Source of the DNA: an uncultured Alphaproteobacteria bacterium
GTDB lineage: Bacteria; Pseudomonadota; Alphaproteobacteria; Sphingomonadales; Sphingomonadaceae
Length of the DNA: 11,048 nt
Reading direction: 5' to 3'
Assembly: GCA_903939555.1 (NCBI GenBank)
Contig: CAJAHV010000174.1
Location: 1 to 11,048, forward strand
Below the pieces are notes generated by a model, which searched no databases, had not been told where the DNA came from, and saw nothing but the letters and a program-made list of their open reading frames with translations. Shown here piece after piece: positions 1 to 7,792 of this stretch; position 1 is the first letter of the stretch, and every line of letters begins with the position of its first letter. Both the position numbers and the translations under genes were made by a program.

Positions 1-2
1 AG

Positions 3-2456
3 GTCGACGCCCAGTCCAGCCTCACCTCCCGCGGCGATCTCCCGATCTACAGCGCCCGGCTGACCGCCGGCACCAATTTCGGCGGCGGGCGCGGCAATGT
101 CGCCATCAACGTCGAATGGTCGAAAGCCGATGCGCTGCCGTTCGGCTCGCGTCCGACGACGGCGTTGTCGCGCATCACGGTCCCGAATGCGGCCGATACT
201 GGCCCCAATGACGGAATTCCATCGATCCGCGAACAGCTGGGCGCGCGTTTCTGGCCGTTCAACGCCAATGGCGTGATCTTCCAGACCCCCGCCCCGGTGA
301 CCAGCTTCATCCGTGGCCAGTTCAACCCCGATGGAACGGTGGCGAGCTACGATCCAGGGATCACGCGCGGCGTTCCCTTCGCCGAAGGCGGCGACGGTTT
401 CCCCTATGTGAACCTGGTCGGCACCCTGCGCAGCAGTGTCGAACGCATCGCCTCTAATCTTATCGGCCATTATGACCTGACCGATGATGTCACCTTCTCC
501 ACCGAGATGCTGTTCGCGCGAACCAGGACCGCCGAAGTTGCCCAGCTTCACAGCAACACCGTGCTCGGCAGCGCGGCGCAGGGCGCTGGCGCCATAGCCT
601 TCACCAGGACCAACCCGTTTCTTTCAGCCGCCACAGTCAATTCCCTGACCGCGCTGCGTCCGCAGTTCGGCACAGGATCGCCGTTGTTCCTGTCCAAGAG
701 CTTCGACGACATTCTGCAGGACAACCAAACCACCTACACGACCAACATCTACCGGGCGCTCGGCGCGTTCGAAGGCCAGGTCGACCTCGGCGGCAGGTCT
801 CTCGACTGGAGCGTTTCCGGCAGCTTCGGGCGGGTTGAGGGCGAGCGCTTTGGCTATGATGTTGTTGTCTCGCGGTTAAACAATGCCGTTGCTGCAACCC
901 GGGACGCTGCGGGTCAGATTGTGTGCGCCATCAACACCGACAGCATCACGACCAATGACGATCCCGGCTGCGCGCCGCTCAACCCGTTCGGCGCAGGTAA
1001 TGTTTCACCGACCGCACGGGCATATGTATCGGCCCCGACCGGCGAGAATTATGTCAATGAACAGATCGACCTGCTTGCCACGGTTAGCGGCTCGATCCTC
1101 ACCCTGCCGGCCGGGGACCTCGGCTTCTCCCTCGCAGCCGAGCACCGCCGTGAACGCGTTGCCTTCACGCCGCTCGCCGCCGACCAGAACGGCAGCTTCG
1201 GCTTTGCCCCGGTCAGGCCTCAGTCCGGCTCTTACAATACCAAGGAATTTTCGGCCGAGCTCCTGATCCCACTCGTCGGCAATGACTTCACCCTGCCCGC
1301 CATCCACCGGCTCGATGTCAGCGCCGCGATCCGGCATGTCAACAATTCGGCAGCAGGATCGGAAGATGTCTGGAATCTCGGCGCCATCTGGCAGCCAATC
1401 GAGGACATAACCCTTCGCGTATCACGCGGCCGCAATTTCCGCGCGCCCACCCTCACCCAGTTGTTCGCCCCCAGCGCGCAGAATCTCGCCTCCGGCAACC
1501 AGGATCCCTGCGATGCCGATCGGATCAGCGGCGGCCCCAACCCCACCCAGCGCCGCGCAGCCTGTCTGGCGCTTTTTGAATCCAACCAGACCTTTGGTAC
1601 CGGTGGCCCAGGCGGAGCAGCTGCGGGTTCAAGCGCGTTAGCCCGCCTTGCCGGTTTCCAGAACTCGGGCGAAAACTTCACCACGACACTGGTTACCACC
1701 GGCGGCAATCCGGACCTTCGCAACGAAATCTCCAATACCTGGACCTACGGTGTGGTCTTGCAGCCGCGGTTCATTCCAGGCCTGTCAATCGCGGTCGACC
1801 GGATCGAGATCGACCTGCAGGACGGGCTTTCCGCCTTCACGACTGCCAATTTCGCTTCCAATTGCTATGACGACCCCGATCCGGCGCCCGGCGTCTGCGA
1901 GGCCTTCACGCGGCTTGCCGCCGGCAACAACCAGAGCCAAGCTGGCTCCTTCGCTACCGGCCGCACCACAACCTTCAATGCGGGCGTGATCCGGTTCAGG
2001 GGTGAAACCTATGACGTGAACTATACCCTGCCGCTGTCGAAACTATCAGACGGGAATTCGGGCGTTCTGAATTTCCAGGTGGTGGCAACGCATACCGCGC
2101 TGTTTGAAACGTCGGTTACCGGTGTCGTCTTTACCCGCAGTGACCGCACCGCAGCCCAGCCGGCATGGTCGGGCCGGTTCGACCTGCGCTATTCGAACGG
2201 CCCGTTCCGCATGAGCTATCAGGCTTTTTACCTGGGGCCGGTACTGGCGGTCCCGAACGCGACGATCGAGAACAACCCCAATCCAAACCTCGATTCAAAC
2301 CTCACGCACAGCATTTCGGCCCAGATCGAAGTGGGTAAGCTGGAATTCCGCGCCGGCATCAACAACCTGACCGACGAGATGCCCTCCTATCCGTCGCTCA
2401 CCTATGGCGACATCGTTGGTCGTAACTTCTTCGTTGGCGTCCGGGCGCGTTACTAG
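3..2456 (+). CDS. TonB-dependent outer-membrane receptor, 5'-truncated by window edge
   Basis: The reading frame is open from the first in-frame codon at position 3 to the TAG at 2454-2456, so the gene enters from the left. The N-terminal signal peptide, TonB box and plug domain lie outside the window. What remains (817 codons) is the 22-strand beta-barrel part: many alternating aromatic/polar strands, the conserved segment NFRAPTLTQLF near 1435-1470, and a C-terminal strand GRNFFVGVRARY ending in an aromatic residue, as expected for BAM-dependent outer-membrane insertion. Three cysteine pairs (codons at 924/969, 1509/1563 and 1863/1896) sit in loop-like stretches and probably form extracellular disulfides. 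Such receptors import scarce substrates using TonB-ExbBD energy. The neighbouring secreted hydrolases and amino acid permease suggest a peptide or amino-acid conjugate rather than a siderophore, but specificity is not visible. A TTG at 165 could be mistaken for a start. It lies inside barrel sequence and is not the true start. Confidence 0.93.
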   Translation, partial: VDAQSSLTSRGDLPIYSARLTAGTNFGGGRGNVAINVEWSKADALPFGSRPTTALSRITVPNAADTGPNDGIPSIREQLGARFWPFNANGVIFQTPAPVTSFIRGQFNPDGTVASYDPGITRGVPFAEGGDGFPYVNLVGTLRSSVERIASNLIGHYDLTDDVTFSTEMLFARTRTAEVAQLHSNTVLGSAAQGAGAIAFTRTNPFLSAATVNSLTALRPQFGTGSPLFLSKSFDDILQDNQTTYTTNIYRALGAFEGQVDLGGRSLDWSVSGSFGRVEGERFGYDVVVSRLNNAVAATRDAAGQIVCAINTDSITTNDDPGCAPLNPFGAGNVSPTARAYVSAPTGENYVNEQIDLLATVSGSILTLPAGDLGFSLAAEHRRERVAFTPLAADQNGSFGFAPVRPQSGSYNTKEFSAELLIPLVGNDFTLPAIHRLDVSAAIRHVNNSAAGSEDVWNLGAIWQPIEDITLRVSRGRNFRAPTLTQLFAPSAQNLASGNQDPCDADRISGGPNPTQRRAACLALFESNQTFGTGGPGGAAAGSSALARLAGFQNSGENFTTTLVTTGGNPDLRNEISNTWTYGVVLQPRFIPGLSIAVDRIEIDLQDGLSAFTTANFASNCYDDPDPAPGVCEAFTRLAAGNNQSQAGSFATGRTTTFNAGVIRFRGETYDVNYTLPLSKLSDGNSGVLNFQVVATHTALFETSVTGVVFTRSDRTAAQPAWSGRFDLRYSNGPFRMSYQAFYLGPVLAVPNATIENNPNPNLDSNLTHSISAQIEVGKLEFRAGINNLTDEMPSYPSLTYGDIVGRNFFVGVRARY

Positions 2457-2498
2457 GACGATCAGAGCCTGCGCGGGGAGGGTAAGCCACCGCGCCCC

Positions 2499-2517
2499 CC
2501 GGCGCTGGTTCCGCCGG
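2499..2517 (+). repeat. GC-rich stem-loop between receptor and amidohydrolase
   Basis: CCGGCG (2499-2504) and CGCCGG (2512-2517) form a perfect 6-bp inverted repeat with a 7-nt loop in the 86-bp gap after the receptor stop. No T-run follows, so it does not look like a classical intrinsic terminator. It could act as a partial attenuator or an mRNA-stabilising structure that lets the receptor be made in a different amount from the downstream enzymes. The structure is seen; the role is inferred. Confidence 0.4.
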
Positions 2518-2542
2518 CAGGCAAAAGCACGAGGATTATCCA

Positions 2543-4675
2543 GTGACACACGGCACGCCGACAGCCCGAAAGCCCAAGGCGCCACGGCACCCGCGACCCT
2601 CGTGCGCTATCGGCGTGCTTCTGGTGCTTGCCGTCAACGGGCCGGCGCTTGCGCAGCCCGAACGCTTGTCCATCGTCTCCAACAATGAAATCATCGGCCA
2701 TATCGCGGCCGAAGTTCGCGATGGTCGCACCACTATCGACTATCGGGTCGATGATAACGGCCGTGGTCCAAAACATCGGGAGGAAATCGTAACCGGGCCA
2801 AACGGCGTGCCGACCGAATGGACGGTTAACGGCACCTCGTTAATGGGCGGCCCCGTCCGCGAAAGCTACCGCTGGGAGAAAGGGCGCGCGAGTTGGTCAA
2901 GCCAGGCCGAAGCCGGCAGTGTCGAAAGCCGCGAGCCGGCGCTTTACATCCTCAACGACGACAGCCCCTGGGCCGATGGCATCTATGCCCGTGCAGCGCT
3001 TGCCGCCGGTGGTGAACTTCCGGTCCTGCCCGGCGGCTCGCTGCGCATCACGCGCCTGCGCGATATCGCCGTGCCTGGCGAAACCGTTACGGTCTACCGG
3101 CTCGACGGCGTTGCCCTTGCGCCATCCTATGTGGCGCTTCGCGCCGACAAGAGCCTTTTCGCCGCCTTTGGTGCCAAGGGAGCAGCAATCCGGGCCGGCC
3201 ATGAAGCGGAGGTGCCGCGTTTTGTTGCGCTGGGTGCCGAACTTGAGCGAGATCGCGTCCGCCAGATCTCCGCTGCAACCGGTCACCGCTTCACCACCCC
3301 GGTGCGCATTCGCAACGTCCATATCTTCGATCCCGTCACCGGCCAGCGCGGACCGCGTTCGACCGTTGTGGTGATGCGCGACCGGATTGCCCGGATCATC
3401 GCCGATGATGCCGCCGCCGCGCCCGCCGATCATGTGGTGATCGAGGGTGAGGGGGGCACGCTTTATCCAGGGCTGCACGACATGCACGCCCATAATACGC
3501 TCGACAGCGGGCTCTATTATCTTGCCGCCGGGGTCACCCAGACGCGCGACATGGGCAATGACAATGGCTTCCTCCTCGATTTGCTGCCCCGAATTGCCGC
3601 TGGCGAGATCGCCGGGCCGCATATTGTGCCGTCGGGCTTCATCGAGGGGCGTAGCGCCTTTTCCGCCCGAAATGGCATCGTGGCGGACAGTCTGGAGGCC
3701 TCGCTCGACGCCGTCCGCTGGTATGCTGATCACGGCTTTCGCGAGATCAAGATATACAACAGCTTCACGCCGGCCTGGGTGAAGCCGGTCGCTGCAGAGG
3801 CTCACCGGCTCGGGATGGGCGTCACCGGCCATATCCCGGCCTTTGCCACCCCCGACGGCATGATCGCCGATGGCTATGATACCATCGCCCATATCAACCA
3901 GCTGGTGCTTGGCTGGGTACTCAAGCCGGGCGAGGATACGCGCAGCCCTTTGCGGTTGACCGCCATGGCCCGCGCCGCCGATCTTGACTTCGACACGCCT
4001 GCCGTTCGCCGCACGGTCGCGCTGATGAAAAAGAACGGCACCGCGCTCGATACCACCACAATGATCCTCGAACGCCTGATGCTGAGCCGTGCGGGCGAAG
4101 TCGCCGAGGCAGACGCACCCTATCTGGCGCACATGCCGATCGGCTACCAGCGCTATCGTAAGCGCAGCTTCGTGCCGCTTGACGGCCCTGAGGAGGATGC
4201 CCGTTATCGCAAGGCCTTCACGCGTCTCGTTGATGTTATGCGGCTTCTGAACGGCAATGGAATCCGCCTGCTTCCCGGCACCGACGATTCCACCGGCGTC
4301 AGCGTCCACCGCGAGCTCGAGCTTTATGTCCGCGCCGGCATGACTCCTGCCCAGACGCTGCGGGCGGCATCTCTCGATGCCGCCGATTATCTGGGCCAAG
4401 CCCATGAACGCGGCCAGATCGCGCGCGGGCGGCTCGCCGAACTGGTCCTGGTCGCCGGCGACCCAACGCAAGACATTTCCGAAGTGCGCCGCCCGCGCAT
4501 GGTGATGGCCGGCGGTGCTGTCTATTTTCCCGCCGAAATCTACCGTGCACTGGGCATCAAGCCTTTTGCCGAGCCGCCTGCCATCACCCTGCCCAAACCC
4601 CGTACGGAGAGCATCCCTCCGTCACCAGGCCTGATGTTGTTCGATGCTCATGAGACTGGCCCCGATGCAGACTGA
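2543..4675 (+). CDS. Secreted metal-dependent amidohydrolase with long N-terminal domain
   Basis: This is a 710-residue protein of the amidohydrolase superfamily (imidazolonepropionase/Xaa-Pro dipeptidase-like branch). The GTG start is supported by GAGG at 2531-2534 and by a signal peptide immediately after it: a basic n-region, hydrophobic residues about 21-36, and an ALA|Q cleavage site near residue 37. Residues about 40-250 form a beta-rich extension that is not part of the metal-binding barrel. The barrel follows with a complete active-site set: HxH at H315/H317 in LHDMHAH, candidate carboxylated lysine K403 (EIKIYNSF), H430 (GVTGH), H450 (IAH) and catalytic-type D581 (LLPGTD). It closes with the usual beta-sandwich strand GRLAELVLVAGDP. 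It should hydrolyse an amide or peptide bond in the periplasm using one or two metal ions; dipeptide or acyl-amino-acid cleavage fits the context. Its 3' end overlaps the permease start, indicating translational coupling. The exact substrate is unknown. Confidence 0.92.
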   Translation: MTHGTPTARKPKAPRHPRPSCAIGVLLVLAVNGPALAQPERLSIVSNNEIIGHIAAEVRDGRTTIDYRVDDNGRGPKHREEIVTGPNGVPTEWTVNGTSLMGGPVRESYRWEKGRASWSSQAEAGSVESREPALYILNDDSPWADGIYARAALAAGGELPVLPGGSLRITRLRDIAVPGETVTVYRLDGVALAPSYVALRADKSLFAAFGAKGAAIRAGHEAEVPRFVALGAELERDRVRQISAATGHRFTTPVRIRNVHIFDPVTGQRGPRSTVVVMRDRIARIIADDAAAAPADHVVIEGEGGTLYPGLHDMHAHNTLDSGLYYLAAGVTQTRDMGNDNGFLLDLLPRIAAGEIAGPHIVPSGFIEGRSAFSARNGIVADSLEASLDAVRWYADHGFREIKIYNSFTPAWVKPVAAEAHRLGMGVTGHIPAFATPDGMIADGYDTIAHINQLVLGWVLKPGEDTRSPLRLTAMARAADLDFDTPAVRRTVALMKKNGTALDTTTMILERLMLSRAGEVAEADAPYLAHMPIGYQRYRKRSFVPLDGPEEDARYRKAFTRLVDVMRLLNGNGIRLLPGTDDSTGVSVHRELELYVRAGMTPAQTLRAASLDAADYLGQAHERGQIARGRLAELVLVAGDPTQDISEVRRPRMVMAGGAVYFPAEIYRALGIKPFAEPPAITLPKPRTESIPPSPGLMLFDAHETGPDAD

Positions 4676-6008
4676 CCCACCTGCCACCCGCTCGGCCGCC
4701 CCCGTCGGCACAGGGCTGCGGCGCTCGGTCGGCCTTACCGGCGTGGTGATGCTGGGGGCGGGCACCGCGATCGGCGTCTCCATTTTCTCGGTGCTCCAGC
4801 CTGCCGCCGAAGTCGCCGGCCCGGCGCTGCTCACGGCACTGGGCTTCGCCATCGTTCCGATGATCTTTTTCGCCATCATCTATGCATGGCTTGCTTCCGC
4901 CCTGCCAGTTTCGGGCGCTTCCTATGAATGGCCCCGCCGCTTTCTCGGCCCCTATATCGGCTTCAGCATCGCGTGGCTGCGGATCATCAGCAATGTCGGT
5001 GCGCTGGTCGTGCTCGGCCGGGTGTTCGCCAATTATGTCGGCATGGTGACCGATATTCCACCGGAATGGTTTGCCCCGGCACTGCTCACGCTGGTCTTTA
5101 TGCTCAACTATCTCGGCGCACAGATTGCCGCGAGAGCACAGACTCTGCTGATGGTCGGCTTGATCCTGGTGCTCGGTTTCTATGTCGGCACCGGGGTTCC
5201 GCACTTCTCGCGGGCGCTGGTCGGTGACCCGCTGGCCGGTTTTCCCCTCACCGCGCTCGCTGCCGTCCCGCTCATGATCAGCCTGTTTCTCGGCATCGAA
5301 TCCGCCGTCGAGATCGGCGAGGAGGTCCGCAATCCCGAACGCACCATCCCGCTCGGCATCCTGCTTGCGATCCTGCTGACGGCGGTCGTCTATGGCGCAG
5401 TCTCGCTTGTCACACTGGGCTTGATCGGACCAGATGCCCTTGCTCGCGCCAAGGCGCCGCTTGTCGAAGCGGCGAAGGTGGCGCTTGGCGATGCCGCCGT
5501 GCCGCTTATCGTCGGTGCGGCCGCGCTTTCCATCATCAAGACAATGAATTCGACCGCGCTGGTCTTCTCGCGCAGCATTTTTGCCATGGCCCGCAGCGGC
5601 AGCCTGCCGGCGGCGCTCGCCGTCATCCATCCACGTTTCGGCACGCCGCACCGCGCCGTGCTGACCTGCTATGGCCTGGCCATGGCCGGGCTGTTCCTGC
5701 CTTCCAGCCTCGTATTCCTGCTGCTGGCGGTCAACCTGCCGACCATGCTCAAGTATCTCGCCTGTTCGCTCTGTGCGATCAGAATTGTCCGTCATCACCA
5801 GCCGCTTGCCGCCACCGCGCGGATCAGCCTGTCCGGGCGCACCGTCGTCGCTTGCGGCATTGCGGCGGTGATCTGTGCCATCGGCATCATCCTCGCCGGG
5901 CTGGAGGCGGATCTGCGCCCCTATTATCTGGTCGGCGGGTGGTTCGTGATCGGCACCATTTACTATCATCTCCGCGCCCGGCGTCAGGCCGGTGACATGG
6001 TGGCGTGA
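4644..6008 (+). CDS. APC-family amino acid permease
   Basis: This is a 454-residue inner-membrane transporter of the amino acid-polyamine-organocation superfamily with about 12 predicted membrane helices. The first helix carries the unwound glycine motif GAGTAIGVSIF (residues 38-48). The signature IESAVEIGEEVRNPERTIP lies at about 218-236, and SRSIFAMARSGSLP at about 309-322; both are typical of the family. The start is uncertain: ATG codons at 4644, 4650 and 4665 are all in frame, and none has a strong Shine-Dalgarno sequence. All of them lie inside the 3' end of the amidohydrolase (stop 4673-4675), so the two are probably translationally coupled. The likely role is uptake of the amino acid or small product released in the periplasm by the neighbouring hydrolases. 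Substrate identity cannot be read from sequence alone. Confidence 0.92.
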   Translation: MLMRLAPMQTDPPATRSAAPVGTGLRRSVGLTGVVMLGAGTAIGVSIFSVLQPAAEVAGPALLTALGFAIVPMIFFAIIYAWLASALPVSGASYEWPRRFLGPYIGFSIAWLRIISNVGALVVLGRVFANYVGMVTDIPPEWFAPALLTLVFMLNYLGAQIAARAQTLLMVGLILVLGFYVGTGVPHFSRALVGDPLAGFPLTALAAVPLMISLFLGIESAVEIGEEVRNPERTIPLGILLAILLTAVVYGAVSLVTLGLIGPDALARAKAPLVEAAKVALGDAAVPLIVGAAALSIIKTMNSTALVFSRSIFAMARSGSLPAALAVIHPRFGTPHRAVLTCYGLAMAGLFLPSSLVFLLLAVNLPTMLKYLACSLCAIRIVRHHQPLAATARISLSGRTVVACGIAAVICAIGIILAGLEADLRPYYLVGGWFVIGTIYYHLRARRQAGDMVA

Positions 6009-6018
6009 TGACGAAATC

Positions 6019-6060
6019 TTTATGCGCGTATCACCCCGCCATGTCGAAAGATCGCATAAA
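6019..6060. promoter_or_regulatory. Inverted repeat upstream of aminotransferase, possible operator
   Basis: TTTATGCG (6019-6026) and CGCATAAA (6053-6060) are perfect inverted 8-mers whose centres lie 34 bp apart, about three helical turns. They sit in the 84-bp gap between the permease stop (6008) and the aminotransferase ATG (6093), the AT-richest short stretch nearby. The 26-nt spacer and lack of a T-run argue against a terminator. Binding by the Lrp/AsnC regulator encoded at 7275-7760 is a plausible guess, since such octameric proteins bind spaced dyads. Confidence 0.4.
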
Positions 6061-6092
6061 CATCACGACAATTATCAGGCTAAGCCGTTATC

Positions 6093-7271
6093 ATGCTTGA
6101 ACAAACATCCGTGAAACCGACAGGTGGCGGCCATTATGCCCAGTGGATACGGACAATCCTTGGCGAGGCCCGCGCGGCCAACCGAAAGATATTGCCGCTG
6201 TTCGAGAGCACCGTCGCCGAGCCGCGCACCCTGCTGACCGGGCTGGTCCACAAAGCCTTCTCCGATCCGGTAACCAGCCGCTACACCAGCGCCTTTTCCG
6301 GCGGCAACCCTTATGTGGTCGACAGCCTTGCCCGGCTTTACGGCACCAGCCCCGATCAGTTGCTCTGCACGACCGGGGCCACCGGCGGGATGTCGTTGCT
6401 TTATCGCGCCCTGCTGCAAGCCGGTGACCATGTCCTTGTCGAAACCCCGGGCTTCGACCTGCTGGCAATTCTGGCCGCCGAACAGGGGGCGGTCGTTGGC
6501 AGCTTCACGCGCCCCGGCGACGATTTTGCCATCGATGTCGGTCGCATCAAGGCGGCGCTCACTCCCCGTACAAAGCTGGTTGTCATAACCAACCTGCACA
6601 ATCCATCCGGCCTGGCGGCCGTCCATACAGACCTTCTCGCGCTGGCCGAACTCGCCGAAGCGCGCGGCTTTCTTGTTCTGGTCGATGAAGTCTATGGTGA
6701 TTTTGCCACGCCCGATGAACGACCGATGCCAGCGTGCGCGGTGTCGGAGCGTTTCGTCAGCATCAGCAGCCTGACCAAGTCCTTCGGGCTTAGCACGCTT
6801 CGCTGCGGCTGGATCGTCGGTGCGCCGGGTGTCATCGCTGCCGTCCGTGAAGTCGCGGCCCGCACCGATTTCAGCATTTCTAATCTGTCTCATGCCGTTG
6901 CCGCGCTGGTGCTCGAACGCCCGGAGCCTTTTCGCGCCTATTCGGAGAGCATACTCGCCGCCGCCGCACCACTGGTCCGTGCCCACACGACCGAATGGCG
7001 CGAGGAAGGGCTGATCGAGGGCACGATGCCGCTGTCGGGCTGCATCGCCTTCCCCCGGCTGACCGGGGTCGATGACACGCTGTGCTTTGCCGCCCGGCTT
7101 TTCGAGCAGTCCGGCATTGCCGTGGTGCCCGGCGAGTTCTTTGCCGCCCCCGGCCATATCCGGATCGGCTTCGGCCTGCCGGTGCCGGTGCTTGAACAGG
7201 CGTTGGATGGCTTGGGTTCGGCGCTCTTCGCCCACCGCAATGCTGAGGCGAAGCTGCGGCGCGCACGCTGA
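6093..7271 (+). CDS. PLP-dependent aminotransferase, class I/II fold
   Basis: This is a 392-residue fold-type I pyridoxal-phosphate enzyme. Visible landmarks in order: GATGGM (residues 95-100) for phosphate/cofactor contacts; NLHNPSG with N170-P171; D198 and Y201 in VDEVYGDF, which contact the pyridine ring; SSLTKSFGL with Schiff-base lysine K229; R237 in the following LRCGW; and R357 in HIRIGFG, the usual arginine for the substrate alpha-carboxylate. All key residues are present, so it should be active in the cytoplasm on an alpha-amino acid and a keto acid. Some relatives catalyse beta-elimination or cyclisation instead. The ATG at 6093 has no good Shine-Dalgarno sequence, but the next methionine (residue 100) is far inside the fold. 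The gene lies 84 bp after the permease and converges on the Lrp-type gene with a 3-bp gap. The substrate is unknown; an amino acid imported by the adjacent permease is the simplest idea. Confidence 0.92.
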   Translation: MLEQTSVKPTGGGHYAQWIRTILGEARAANRKILPLFESTVAEPRTLLTGLVHKAFSDPVTSRYTSAFSGGNPYVVDSLARLYGTSPDQLLCTTGATGGMSLLYRALLQAGDHVLVETPGFDLLAILAAEQGAVVGSFTRPGDDFAIDVGRIKAALTPRTKLVVITNLHNPSGLAAVHTDLLALAELAEARGFLVLVDEVYGDFATPDERPMPACAVSERFVSISSLTKSFGLSTLRCGWIVGAPGVIAAVREVAARTDFSISNLSHAVAALVLERPEPFRAYSESILAAAAPLVRAHTTEWREEGLIEGTMPLSGCIAFPRLTGVDDTLCFAARLFEQSGIAVVPGEFFAAPGHIRIGFGLPVPVLEQALDGLGSALFAHRNAEAKLRRAR

Positions 7272-7289
7272 GCCCTACTGGGCGTTCAG
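7268..7289. terminator. Hairpin spanning the convergent stop codons
   Basis: CTGA-GCCC (7268-7275), a TACT loop, then GGGC and TCAG (7280-7283 and 7286-7289) form an 8-bp stem with a 2-nt bulge. It covers both the aminotransferase TGA (7269-7271) and the regulator stop (7277-7275 on the minus strand). It could slow polymerases from both directions, but no T-run flanks it on either strand, so calling it a terminator is tentative. Confidence 0.25.
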
Positions 7290-7760
7290 CAACTCCCGCA
7301 CCGGCAGCGCCGTCACATTCTTGACTTCCCCCAGCGTCACGGTTGACTGGATATCAACGACGCCCGGCAGCTTCAGGACAGTCCGAAAAACAAAGCGCTG
7401 GTACCAGTCGATCGACGGAGCAATGACCTTGATCAGAATGTCACGCTCCCCGAAGATCGAATAGCATTCCAGAATCTCCGGCGTAATCTCGACTTTCCGC
7501 ATAAATTTTTCGCGATCTTCCTCGGTCAGTGTCCCGATCTTCAGCGTTGCGAAAATATACAGGCTGGCGCTGAACTTGTCCCGGTCGAGCAGCGCCACCT
7601 CACCCTTGATATAGCCCTCCTCTCGCAGCCGCTGCAGCCGGCGCCAGCATGGCGACTGCGACAGGCCAACCCGTTCAGCCAGTTCGCCCGTAGACAGCGA
7701 ACTGTCCTTCTGGATCTGTTCCAGGATCTTTAGGTCAATGTTCGAAAGGGGTTCAGACAT
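7275..7760 (-). CDS. Lrp/AsnC family transcriptional regulator
   Basis: This is a 161-residue protein of typical Lrp/AsnC length. The N-terminal winged helix-turn-helix spans residues about 5-52, with LSTGELAERVGLSQSPCWRR as turn and recognition helix, followed by the wing reaching IKGEVALLD. The C-terminal RAM/effector domain (about 67-155) contains the conserved GERDILIKVI (104-113) and LPGVVDIQSTVTLGEVK. These proteins assemble as dimers to octamers and sense small effectors, mainly amino acids. The ATG at 7760 was chosen because it places the first helix at the usual distance from the N-terminus. A TTG at 7796 would add a 12-residue hydrophobic stretch that is out of place in this family. 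The gene follows the S10 peptidase by 32 bp on the same strand, so the two are probably cotranscribed. It is the only complete regulator gene here and is the natural candidate to control both flanking transcription units. Confidence 0.93.
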   Translation of the reverse strand: MSEPLSNIDLKILEQIQKDSSLSTGELAERVGLSQSPCWRRLQRLREEGYIKGEVALLDRDKFSASLYIFATLKIGTLTEEDREKFMRKVEITPEILECYSIFGERDILIKVIAPSIDWYQRFVFRTVLKLPGVVDIQSTVTLGEVKNVTALPVRELLNAQ

Positions 7761-7792
7761 GCTCAGTATGATCAACCAAAGCCAAAAGACTA

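Noticed and set aside
2897..4471. Long minus-strand open frame (524 codons) opposite the amidohydrolase
   Set aside because: It is fully antisense to a gene with an intact active site and signal peptide. Its sequence shows no domain and has the composition typical of the complement of high-GC codons.
4584..5969. Long minus-strand open frame (461 codons) opposite the permease
   Set aside because: It is extremely rich in D, R, Q, G and H, which is what the complement of hydrophobic membrane codons gives. The plus strand has clear APC signatures.
6075..7235. Long minus-strand open frame (386 codons) opposite the aminotransferase
   Set aside because: It is antisense to an enzyme with all PLP-binding residues and shows no recognisable motif of its own.
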